A stretch of 64,000 nucleotides of DNA from positions 6,002,193-6,066,192 of the forward strand of contig NC_087062.1 of the NCBI RefSeq assembly GCF_963678635.1, given 5' to 3'. The stretch is from Symsagittifera roscoffensis (taxonomy: Eukaryota > Xenacoelomorpha > Acoela > Convolutidae). Below, one piece after another: positions 12,101 through 19,426 of the stretch. Below the pieces are notes generated by a model. The model made no database searches and was not told the DNA's origin. It worked only from the letters and a program-made list of their open reading frames with translations. The position numbers and the translations under genes are program-made. Position 1 is the stretch's first letter. Each line of letters opens with the position of its first letter.

Positions 12101-15100
12101 GCTCCGTGGGTACGCACCAAAAAATGGTGGGTCTCTGCTAAATCATAGTTTCAACATATTGGAAAGAAACTATTTTGCTTCCATTTGATTGGCTAAAACT
12201 AGCCAATCAAATTTCAGCACCATTTCGAAATGTTGTTTTGTTCCCAGTTTTAAGTCCACATATAAATCAGCCGAAGTATTAAAAAAAATTATTTTGTTTC
12301 AAATAACCTGCAGAGCTTTACCCAGACCAGAAAAAATCACAGAAAAAAGCTAAACAAAAACTGCCATTTTTTAACATCAGCTGAAAATTCAGCCTAGTTA
12401 GAATTCGGGTAAGAAAGTAAACCATCGCATTTGTACCAACTAAACGAATCAATGCGATCAGTGTTTTGTTCTCTGCGTTTAAACAATGAAAACTACACAA
12501 TTTCAAAATGTAAGAAATTGTGCGGAATAAAAAAAGACGGTCCCATCTTTGTACTATTTTGAGATATCCATTTTTGGCCGACCGACCCTAAAATTTTTCT
12601 AAAGGCGCCTATATATACTAACTTTAAGGGGGAGCGCGCAGAAATTTTGGCCAAAACAAGGTCTTTTTAGTGCTTTGGGAGACCTCGAAATCCTTTTGGT
12701 CGACCTAAAAAAAATCGATAAAATTTTCAAACTGTTTTGAAAATCCGCCCCCCCCCCTCGAGAAAATCGTAGATCCGCCTCTGAAAAGACCTAAGATGGT
12801 TACGCATGTCAAAACTACTATACTCATTAAGAATGGCCGACTGCTTGATTCTTTTTGGTTGACTAATTTGTTAGATAAAACAATTTATTCACAAGGGAAA
12901 GGACCAAACTAGAAGCTGTTCAGCTCGTCATGGAGAACCGTTGTTGTGGCCTTCTTAAGAAGTACATTTTTCTTCTAAAATTATAGCTGGTCAACGAGCT
13001 TTAAAACCATTTGAGTTATTTTTAACACAAAACCCTCACAATTAACTCTTTCCTATAATAATACATTTTTTCCAAAAAGAACTATGTAAAAACAGGAATC
13101 CCCCCCCCCCCCCAAATCGAAATAGGGGGAAAATGTACAGTTGGTAGAATATCCTCCCCAGTTTTTTCGCACGCCGAGGTAATTCAGCCAATCAGAACAC
13201 GAGAAATGTTTGACCGCTAACTTTGAGGAAAAATTGAATCAATATTTTCATTCAACTATTCAATTAACCGAGAGGATGAATTTTGACGACGAAAAATTGC
13301 CTTGCTTACATGATAAAGAACTTTGCATTCAAAGCATTTGGGATTGATTGCTTGCTCAAAAGCCTGTAGCAAGTGTAATAAAATACTTTTTTGGACAAAA
13401 TACAAAAAGGCAAGGACGGCTATGCTTGGAATTGCCAAAACCGAAATTGTTCGAGCTTTTAAAACAATTTCAATCCGAAACGGCAATTGTTTTGAAAATT
13501 CTAAATTGTCTTTGCCTAAATGGTTACATTATAGTTATCTCCTGTCCATACAAACTGGACCCAACGACAAGACGATTACGAATGCCTTTGCAGGTCTTCG
13601 GGAAATGTGTGCGGAATGGCTGAAAAAACAGCCTATTCGGCTTGGAGGACCGGGAGTTATTGTACATACTGAAGAAAATTGTTTTTTTTTCCCAAAACCC
13701 AAAAAGTCACCGTAGTCGAGCCCCCACAATCCAATATGATTTTTTGCTATTGTTGACTTAAGTATTCGCCCTGCAATCGGCTATATTGAAATAGTGGATA
13801 GCCGAGATACTGATACCCTACTTCCAATTAATATAGCCGTAGTTGAGCCCGGATCGGTTGTACATTCAGATGGATGGAAAGCGAACAACGCAGTTTCCCG
13901 GGCAGGACTTAGCCACAGGACTGTGAATCACTCGGTAAATTTTGAAGAACCCTTGACCGGCGTGCCCACTCAACATGTTGAATCGTATTGGAATCAGAAA
14001 AAATCTGATAGAAAAAATAATTGGATGTCATAGAACTTTTTTTTACCTTGGTATCTTCAAGAATTAATGTGGCGTGTTCGATATGGTTGTAATAACAACT
14101 GCTTTGATAATATCTGTAATCATATCACTTATTTTTATGCTGTCTGAATTGTAAAATTTTGCATTCAACTGTTTTGTTTGCTTGGGGGGGGGCACTCTAC
14201 CGTTGATGCATTAGGGGGAGGGGGGTTGGTGATTTGGTGATTGTGGGATAGTAGGGTTGATCCTAAAAACATACGACTTTGAATTCAAAAAATATGTAGC
14301 AAAAAATTCAGTCTTGGCCTTCAACAAGTTTCAAACCTTTAATTTCATTTTTTTATTTCTTGAAAAGAAAGATTGAGACAAAAAATGAACAGACCAAACT
14401 TTTTGGAATTTTCTCGGCACTTTTTGGAATTTTCGGACCGAATTCCCGCCTAAAATTAATATAAATTGGTATTGAGGACGTGTTTTCAAAAATTTCAGGG
14501 TTTGTGACCAAAATTAAAGTGAAAATTATTACAAAATTGGACACTTTGAGTGGTGAGAGGGTCAAATCCCTAAAATCAAGCGACCCCCCCCCCCCCACCC
14601 GTACCAAATCCGCTACTGCACAGATACTGAAATTCCAATCTAATCTCTGATTTTTACGTTATTGCAGCTGTTGTTATTTATTTATTAAAACTTATAAATC
14701 AATTTATTACCCTCCCACTAACCAAAATAAACATTGTGAGTTTTTCTCAAAACACTAAATAAACCCAATTAAAAATTCTTCTGAAGATTATTCAGAATAA
14801 TTTGACTGTTTTAGAGAATACTTTTGCGTTGAATCATTTTTAATGAACTATGATATGATTGATACGAAAATTTTGAGTTTAGGTTGTAATAGCCATGTCT
14901 TCTTACTTGGCATTGTCGATTCCCCCCTCAGCCGTCGCCCCATCCATCGTCTCACTCTCGTCATCCGAGTCCCCCGAATCCCCAAGCAGCAGATCCTTCT
15001 TTTCCACACCTGTCTTGGCCCGACCCTTGCTCCCTTCTTCCTTGTCCAGAATTATTTCTAGAGGTATCATTTGGGCCGATACATTTGGAGGCGCGCTCTT

Positions 15101-17409
15101 GCTGTTCCGAATTGCTTTGAGAAATTCTTTATCGAATGAGCTTCTAAAGAAAAAACGAAATTGCTTGTTTAGTTAATGGCAAACTGTTGACAATATCGAT
15201 TCCTTTCAGTCAAATAAGTTAACCTAAAACAGCTCATTTTGACGCCGCATATCAATTTTTCACTTATTGCATTACGTAGCAAACCGTGTTTAAACCGTGT
15301 CAAAAACGCAATTAACTAAAAAAAAACACCTGTTTGATTGATTATTTTATTGCTCAAGCAAGAGCTTCGTATTAACCATTTTTTCGAAAACCTAGAAAAA
15401 ACCTTAATTTCGGAAAAACAGATTTGATTTTAAACAAGTGTAGCCATAGTCTTAAAAAAATCCAAAAAGGTTTTGAAAAAAAGGATAGTTTTTCTGAATG
15501 ATGTGATAAAATGATCTAAACGAAAAACGACAATTTAGGCATTCGACATTCATACATAGTAAAATAGGCAAATTGCACAACAACTTTTGCAGAAAATCGA
15601 CTAGAAAACATAAAGAAAATTTTTTTAAAAGTTGAAAAAACAAAAAAAAACTAAAACACTCCCTGTAACAAAATTCCTTTCCAATTTAAATATGGTTGAA
15701 AATAAAAGCAGATTTGCTTTTTCTGTAAACTGCAAATAAAGGCTTGTTTTGAGCATACTTTGTTCGAGGTTCGCCCAAATTATACGTTTTTTGCGCAATA
15801 TTTGATGAAAATTAGCAATTTTGCGTGAAAAGAAACAAAAAATAAATAGAAGGAAACTAAAACACACCTGAACACAAAGTTTTTCAAATGGTCGAACAGT
15901 AAAAAGATAATAGTGCTTTCTTTTGGCATTTCTCTTAGTAATCTCCATTAATCTCTCCTTGAACCATAGATCTTATCGACCTAGATATAGCTCCAACGAT
16001 ATTCACAAAAATACATGAATTGATGGTTATACACAAAAGTATCTGAGCATCTGACTGCTTTTGGAGTCTAGAATGATGATTGACCCGCTGACCCATTTAT
16101 CTAATTTACTCGTCTGTCAGTGTCTTAGGTATTCCGTAATACAATTACTGTCTTAAATTGTTTTGCTGTGTCAGGACTTTATAACCTACTCAGCTTTTAT
16201 TATCGTAAAAGGTACAACAAAAATTAAAATAAAAAAAAATAAAAATGAGAGATAAAATGTAAATGTTAAAATAAAAATGAGAGACCAAATGGAAAAAATT
16301 TGGCACTAAAAATTGAGGTCGGCTTCGGCTTAATTTTCAGCAAAACATGGCCGAAAATCATGCATTTTATCCAGATTTCAGAGATTTTTTCTTGATTATT
16401 TTCGTTTCCGCCGAAAAAAAACAGTTTATTTGATTTTAAATTAAAAATCAAATATTTATTAACAGTCTATTTGATTTGCACCTGATACTAGCTAGTTTAA
16501 GGGGTTTTTGTTAGGTTCGCAAAAAAGACTGACGCCTATCCTTTTTTAATTGATTTTCAAGGCAGAGAAATTTCAGCCAGTCCCCTTAACTGGGGGCAAA
16601 CTTTTTTTCAGGTCCGGGCTAAAAATTTGAAAAATGCATTTGCCTTATTATAAGAAAATCCGACTTTCAAAAGTTAACTTAAATGACTAGCATTTAATTA
16701 GGTTATAAAATCCTGCAACAGCGAACCAATTAAGACAGTAATTGTAGCACTGAATACCCTGAATAGTAATTTAAATTGTGAGGATTTTTATCAGCTTAAA
16801 GCATTTTCCTATTCTGACCTTTCAAAATTTTGGAAAATAGCGTTTTATATTCGTGTTTCATTTAGCAGAACAGTTAAATTGTAGCATAATTTTTACCAAA
16901 TTTTTTTTATGTAGGAATAGTTTAGTTTCTATTTGATACCCTCATCTTGCGACGTAACTTACATGCTTTAAAAAAAATGGTTTTTGCGGCTAAAATATTT
17001 GACAATGCAACCCTTGATTAGCCATTAGAAATGAAACTTTTTTGAGTTTTTTATGTCGGTTTCGTGAAATCTTTTTAATTTCACGAGTAATTTTTGAAAA
17101 TGTTTTTGAAGTTTTAACGAATAATTTTTTTGAAAAATTCGAGTAGTTTTTGGAAGTCTCTGTCGGATCACTTTAGCTGCGATAGCCATAAAACTTAAAC
17201 TTTCTGAAAATTGTTTCACACCTGGATTGTTTGTACAATTGATTGCTCTGTTTCTGCAGTTGTTTTGTGTGGGCAGCTGTGACTGGTACCTGACTCATCT
17301 GTTTTGCCTTCCCGAATGCTCCGGCTTCGTCCGGATTCGAACCTAAGTTCGACTCAATCAACTTCGTCTTGGAAGGATCATTCTCTTTATTCTGAACGGT
17401 TTCTACCAT
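1..17409 (-). CDS. Unrecognised multi-exon gene (partial, five exons visible)
   Basis: I infer one minus-strand gene from five coding exons whose splice phases fit: 17222-17409 (ATG exon, ends phase 2), 14907-15143 (phase 2 in and out), 10930-11071 (ends phase 0), 558-799 (ends phase 2) and 1-145 (continues past the left edge). About 278 residues are visible. The N-terminal ~65 residues are polar and rich in Lys, Gln and Asn. Residues ~110-145 are acidic, with a run of Asp/Glu/Ser (DSGDSDDESETMDG), followed by a Lys/Asp stretch. The part from ~190 on looks folded, with a mix of hydrophobic and charged residues (PLWEEFPSLSAEEI, EKWELTSSLILENSM). There is no signal peptide or membrane span, so I infer a cytosolic or nuclear protein. 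I do not recognise the family. The introns are 2-10 kb and full of MITEs; intron 3 contains another gene at 4672-5148. Confidence 0.65.
558..799 (-). CDS. Exon 4 of the unrecognised gene
   Basis: 80 codons plus two bases. It encodes a stretch with helical character (ALPKFLQELQEVVSLTLIPG) and ends HSDYEEVAA before a GTAAGT donor. The acceptor CATCAG at 800-805 was chosen because it gives phase 0, matching exon 3. The reading frame stays open upstream to about 878, and an alternative acceptor there (GTTGTAG) gives a phase that does not match exon 3. If another exon lies between exons 3 and 4, that longer form would be possible. Confidence 0.65.
985..1440. repeat. Degenerate tandem repeat of a CTTGCAAGATCTTG unit
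   Basis: The motif CTTGCAAGATCTTGTAAGA and close variants recur about ten times in two clusters (985-1075 and 1270-1440), often followed by ACCTCC. The core AAGATCTTGCAAGATCTT is close to self-complementary. It lies in intron 3 of the five-exon gene and has no coding potential. Confidence 0.75.
1493..1555 (+). repeat. tRNA-derived SINE head
   Basis: GTGGTGAAGTGGTTGCGC resembles a tRNA A box and D arm, and GGATGTTCGAGGCC resembles the B box (consensus GGTTCGANNCC). The same block, GATCGGATGTTCGAGGCC with a following CCATGATCC, recurs on the minus strand at 35860-35925, where a longer SINE body follows. No acceptor stem pairs, so this is not a functional tRNA. Confidence 0.6.
1558..2655. repeat. 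Pair of diverged direct repeats (1558-1975 and 2280-2655)
   Basis: Two ~400-bp copies about 722 bp apart share blocks in the same order: TTAGCTTGTCTACTTATTTT, ATTGAGAAAACGACGGCAAA, AACACCCGAGCATAACG, ACCAGCGTGGGTTATT, ATGCCTTAAAGATG and TCGTGCTTGGTGTGACTTTT. The nature of the unit is unknown. The following stretch 2656-4671 is AT-rich intron in which I see no gene or clear repeat. Confidence 0.7.
4672..5148 (-). CDS. Single-pass membrane protein, intron-nested gene
   Basis: A 158-aa uninterrupted frame starts at a genuine ATG (MTKRTDDRSALVLSGENV) and ends with TAG. Residues 1-70 are hydrophilic and rich in Ser, Lys and Arg, looking disordered and possibly phosphorylated. Residues ~69-100 are charged and probably helical or coiled coil (LQEELLRQAEALEAEEKARN). 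Residues ~106-128 form one hydrophobic span (TVALIIAVGVVGLCVVSAVL), followed by a short Lys-rich tail of ~25 residues. There is no cleavable signal peptide, so I infer a type II or tail-proximal anchored protein; orientation is uncertain. It lies on the same strand inside intron 3 of the five-exon gene. It could instead be an alternatively spliced exon, but it has its own ATG and stop. A TTTATT (AATAAA on this strand) lies ~260 bp downstream. Family not recognised. Confidence 0.6.
   Translation of the reverse strand: MTKRTDDRSALVLSGENVKSSRGGSAEKRSSVGDHLSERSSKSPPNSDNSRKNSNLKGQIFSDDNDGSKTLQEELLRQAEALEAEEKARNEKNKNSIRRKIQNVVFKTVALIIAVGVVGLCVVSAVLSIKKLLDTKDKPTSTYSQKLLGGPYLTPGIN
5474..5920. mobile_element. 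hAT-like MITE, family 1 (447 bp)
   Basis: The ends are CAGCGGCGGATCTAGG and CCTAAATCCGCCCCTG, inverted copies of each other. The flanks TTTAGGCT and TTTAGCGC look like a decayed 8-bp target duplication. The interior has the family blocks: a GGTCGACC region, TTGGCGCCAAAGGCGCC, TCAAAATAGTACAAAGGG and GGGGTCGAATCCCTGAAG. There is no transposase frame, so it is non-autonomous. Confidence 0.8.
5929..7334. other. Gene-free intronic stretch with repeat debris
   Basis: AT-rich sequence with no convincing gene. A frame at 6230-6481 (83 aa, ATG) is Lys-rich and AT-driven and I do not trust it. A local duplication of CCTAATAAACTTAA occurs near 6477 and 6527. Positions 6850-6875 hold an end like the GGCTCTTTTCC MITE family (GGAAGGAAAAAGAGCC). 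The block at 7060-7145, GAGAGATTGGTTACTA followed by a G-tract and AAGAGATCCGAC, recurs at 11340-11395. Confidence 0.5.
7335..8506. mobile_element. Tc1/mariner-type MITE, interrupted by a hAT MITE
   Basis: The left end CAGAGCTGAATTCAATTATC is preceded by TA. The right end carries TTTGTCCGGATAATTAATAC followed by CAGCACT, its inverted counterpart. CAGT-type termini at TA targets are typical of Tc1/mariner; the copy at 31371-32048 has both ends. Positions 7466-7926 are a hAT MITE inserted later. No transposase is visible. Confidence 0.6.
7466..7926. mobile_element. hAT-like MITE, family 1 (461 bp), nested
   Basis: Ends CAGGGGCGGATCTAAAC and AAAATCCGCCCCTG are flanked by CTTAGAAT (7458-7465) and ATTAGAAT (7927-7934), an 8-bp target duplication with one mismatch. 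An 86-bp internal unit (GATGTCATAGAATAATATCA through CCGCCTCCCGCCCCAAAATC) is tandemly doubled at about 7752-7920. It sits inside the mariner-type element at 7335-8506. Confidence 0.85.
8507..10929. other. Gene-free intronic stretch with three repeat pieces
   Basis: No coding exon recognised. 9361-9640 belongs to a repeat seen again at 19427-21180 and 37400-37918: it has several GCGGATTCC / GGAATCCGC words and the end CAGTGCACAGTTTGGCCTCG. 10105-10165 is tRNA-like on the minus strand. 10180-10259 is the right end of a Tc1/mariner-type MITE (TCTGGATAATTTATATCAGC, ACTG, then TA). The remainder is AT-rich without visible structure. Confidence 0.5.
10105..10165 (-). repeat. tRNA-like sequence, probable SINE head
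   Basis: On the minus strand TATGGGGTTCGAGCCCCACC forms a perfect T-arm hairpin with a B box, preceded by TTAGCACAACAGTCTAG, which resembles an A-box/D-arm. No matching 5' acceptor strand is visible, so it is probably a SINE head or tRNA pseudogene. Confidence 0.45.
10930..11071 (-). CDS. Exon 3 of the unrecognised gene
   Basis: 142 bp between acceptor CTTCAG and donor CAG/GTGAGT. One base completes exon 2's last codon, then 47 codons end in phase 0. It encodes a Lys/Asp-rich segment (DSKMKDKDKFDPSTRL), then PLWEEFPSLSAEEIQTKLEN, which looks like the start of a folded region. Confidence 0.75.
11140..11272. repeat. 28-bp tandem repeat copied from the element's own terminal repeat
   Basis: About four to five near-identical units of TCCCGGATAGCCGAAAAA plus TAAATTCG follow one another just inside the left end of the 1000-bp element. 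The unit is the inner part of the terminal inverted repeat itself, present only once at the right end. Confidence 0.85.
11453..11482. repeat. C-run followed by (CA)n microsatellite
   Basis: A run of about ten C leads straight into roughly nine CA dinucleotides. It lies inside the 1000-bp element, next to other C- and G-rich stretches. Confidence 0.9.
11638..11862. mobile_element. Two short hAT family-1 MITE derivatives side by side
   Basis: 11638-11780 has both ends (CAGGGGCGGATCTAGG and CCTAAATCCGCCCCTG) but an internally deleted body of 143 bp. 11789-11862 is a 74-bp remnant starting CTGTAGCGGATTTAGG and ending at CCTCTG. CTTTGGTT (11781-11788) and CTTTGATT (11863-11870) flank the second piece as an 8-bp target duplication. 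Confidence 0.65.
12127..12539. other. Gene-free intronic spacer
   Basis: AT-rich sequence between two transposons; no gene, repeat or site recognised. An open frame on the minus strand at 12318-12506 lacks supporting features. Confidence 0.5.
12540..12783. mobile_element. hAT-like MITE, family 1, truncated at one end
   Basis: It holds the family blocks TATTTTGAGATATCCATTTT, GGTCGACCTAAAAA and CCCCTCGAGAAAATCGTAG and keeps one end, GATCCGCCTCTG. The other terminal repeat is missing. The flanks AAAAGACG and AAAAGACC may be the target duplication, implying that a shortened copy inserted. Confidence 0.7.
12877..12955 (-). repeat. 3' part of a tRNA-derived SINE
   Basis: CACAAGGGAAAGGACCAAAC followed by CAGCTCGTCATGG and GAACCGTTGTTGTGGCC matches the distal part of the longer SINE at 35700-35930. 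The tRNA head is absent. The downstream sequence to about 13255 is non-coding, with a C-run at 13100-13114. Confidence 0.6.
13256..14033 (+). pseudogene. Merlin (IS1016/ISXO2-like) DNA transposase, broken
   Basis: Fragments in order resemble Merlin-superfamily transposases, which are DDE enzymes related to bacterial IS1016. A small Cys motif (CSKACSKCNK) is followed by RNGNCFENSKLSLPKWL, equivalent to the family's R.G.FFE.SKL.L..WL block. Then comes GGPGVIVHTEENCF, where the family has a GG.G..VEIDES catalytic segment. Finally LLPINIAVVEPGSVVHSDGW, then VNHSVNFEEPLTGVPTQHVE and SYW match the I.PG..IHSD.W and VNHS..F..P.TG.HTQ.IES.W blocks with a second catalytic Asp. Stops occur near 13713 and 13733-13800, and the first catalytic motif is altered, so it is dead. 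It lies in intron 2 of the five-exon gene. I could not define its terminal repeats. Confidence 0.75.
14390..14618. mobile_element. hAT-like MITE, family 1, diverged or truncated
   Basis: It contains GTGAGAGGGTCAAATCCCTA (the family's GGGGTCGAATCCCT block), a C-run and the end CCAAATCCGCTACTG. The left end is not recognisable, so the start is approximate. Confidence 0.55.
14907..15143 (-). CDS. Exon 2 of the unrecognised gene
   Basis: 237 bp between acceptor TTCTTTAG and donor AA/GTAAGA; phase 2 on both sides, fitting exons 1 and 3. It encodes a basic start (SSFDKEFLKAIRNSKSAPPN), a short hydrophobic patch (AQMIPLEIILDKEE) and an acidic Ser/Asp-rich run (GDSGDSDDESETMDGATAEG). GC content is well above the intron background. 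Confidence 0.8.
15144..17221. other. Intron 1 of the unrecognised gene
   Basis: AT-rich, about 2 kb. I see no gene, SINE or terminal inverted repeats. A local repeat of AAAATAAAAATGAGAGA occurs at 16235-16285. Open frames here are A/T homopolymer-driven and not supported. Confidence 0.5.
17222..17409 (-). CDS. Exon 1 (start codon) of the unrecognised gene
   Basis: It starts at an ATG at 17407-17409 and encodes MVETVQNKENDPSKTKLIES, followed by a Gln/Lys-rich stretch (TKQLQKQSNQLYKQS), ending at donor CAG/GTGTGA in phase 2. The codon completed by exon 2 gives Arg. The start was chosen as the first ATG. An in-frame stop was not located upstream, so an additional upstream exon cannot be excluded. 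Confidence 0.75.
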
Positions 17410-19426
17410 TTTGGGGCATCAAGTTATGGGATATATTCTTAAACTAAACCGGATATCGATGAGTCGATTAATTAATCGACAAGTTAAATTAAAAGAAGTT
17501 TTTGCGAGGTTAAATAGTTTAAAAATTTGGTCAGCAAATAAAGTCGGCAAAAGGCTATTGATTAAACATTCAACAGGTTTGAAGTAACTCTGGTCCAGAA
17601 TTTTGGTCAATATTCGCCAAAAACTGAAAAAGTGTTCGATAAATTTTTAAACCGTAATAATATACAATCAGTATTGTGGTTTGTTGAAACTGTAAAACCT
17701 AATCTAGCAAGTCTGAAAATATTAATGATTGATTTTTTACGACTACTATTTATTTTTATCTGCCATATTATAACAGACTGTTGAAAACAAAATTACAAAT
17801 TGTCACAACGGTTTAGCTTCGTCATCATAAGAAGAAAAAATGTAACACGGTTATTGAAGACGGTTTGCAAACCACAACGCGGTTTAATGGTACGCATTTG
17901 ACACGCTTGATTGATCTCAGATAGCTCTCGAAACGACGGATCAAATATAAAGCAACATGAGTATCGCGAGTTTTTGATAAAAAGCAATTCAAAGACAAAA
18001 ACCACCACCAACAACCCACAGGTTTTGCGTTTTTTTGTTTGTTTAAAGTTCAAAATCTCAAGTATTTGAGGTGTCATTTTGTTAATTTTTTTCTTTAATG
18101 AGAGTAATGCGTCGCAAAACGAAAAAGTTTGGTCAAAATTTTCCAAAAGTGGCCAAAAAGTAAATTTGTCCAGACAACCAATTAAAAGTTTTAGACAAGT
18201 AAGATAATGCAGACATTGAAAAAGTTATAAGCTCAGAAGAGAAACTAAATATCCTTTCTTTCACTGAGAAATGAATTCGATTTCAAAAAAAATCAATTCG
18301 TTTTCGTTTTTCACCTTTTGATTTTTTGCAAAACTCATTTTTTGCATACAAGTTGCCTTTCCAAAAACACTCAAATGCTTTGGAATACTGATGTAACAAA
18401 AATGTAATAACGTAATCCATTAAAGCTCAAGTGATGAATTCATAATGTAGGGTTCATAGCCCGGTCTACAAAATGGATTCAAATTTACTAGACAAAAAAT
18501 GATGGGAATCCATAAGGATACAAGTAAGTTTGAGAACCATAATGACCCGCGACTTTCAGCAACTTCATTCTAACGATTGAAAGCTATCTTATTTTTACGG
18601 TCGACGGCTTCCCCCTCCCCCTCCCCCTCACTTCGGCTTCTTATTTGGGAAAAAAAGCTCCAAAACCGTTCAAATACTCTCATCAGTAAATGTTCTAATT
18701 CAGATGATCTGAAATAATCTATGAATAGATTCCGAAATGTTAAAATTACGATTGGGTAATTTAAGAATGGGTTAGTTCAGATCTAATTTCTCGTTTTTTT
18801 TTAAATTTTATTTTGATCTGCTTGGTACACATAAACGGTTTCCTCGTTTTAATACAAAATTGATTGCCCTTTTGGATATTTTTCTAAGAGTCTTGTTTTT
18901 TCAGAGTTCTATCCAAACTTCGTGTTGCACTTTTCTTTCAGTATTGCTTGTTCTGTTTGTTCAATGTCTGAATGAGTTTTCTTTTGAACTTTGATTTTTA
19001 AGGTTCAATTTCAATATGATCTAAAAATAACATTCATCATTAATATTGATCAAACATCTTTCAACAGCCTATTTCAGTTTTGGTTCTGGTTGGTTGCAGG
19101 TAAATAGCGTGTGAAACAGCCACATTCGGGAAAAGTAAATTTGTGGCCAAAAATTATTCCGCCATTCTGCATCCAATCCGTCCCAAGTTGCTGTCAAGAA
19201 ATTTCAATACAAGGAATGAGAAATGGCGAATCTAATACAACATGAAAAAATTTGAACGCCAAAAACCAATGGAAGATACCAACGGTTTGAGGATGTTCTT
19301 AAAAAAGTGGAGAAAATGGAGAAAAAACAGTTTTCGTTACAACGACTTTTTACTCTCAAGTCAGCTCACCTAACATTTCAAACAAAAGATATTAACAATT
19401 TTGATGAGTTTTCATTTTGTGCGTCA
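17410..19426. other. Intergenic stretch upstream of the five-exon gene
   Basis: About 2 kb of mostly AT-rich DNA. 17840-18020 is slightly richer in GC and open on both strands, but no family is recognisable. A short C-rich tract (CCCCCTCCCCCTCCCC) lies at 18610-18628. Promoter elements for the five-exon gene would be expected near 17410-17700, but I recognise none. Confidence 0.4.

Larger units (their letters stand above)
11119..12118. mobile_element. 1000-bp inverted-repeat DNA transposon, non-autonomous
   Basis: The left end GGTGGCGTGTCACGGAGCC is followed by GAATACCCGGATAGCCG. The right end is its inverted form (CGGCTATCCGGGAATGCG, then GCTCCGTGGGTACGCACC). The flanks AAAATATG (11111-11118) and AAAAAATG (12119-12126) are an 8-bp target duplication with one mismatch. 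The interior has no transposase frame and contains nested hAT MITEs at 11638-11862, microsatellites and G/C homopolymers. The 8-bp duplication suggests a hAT-type element; the superfamily is not certain. Confidence 0.75.

Noticed and set aside
17793-18146. 117-codon minus-strand frame
   Set aside because: It begins at TTG rather than ATG, overlaps another open frame of equal quality, and shows no family motif or consistent splice sites.
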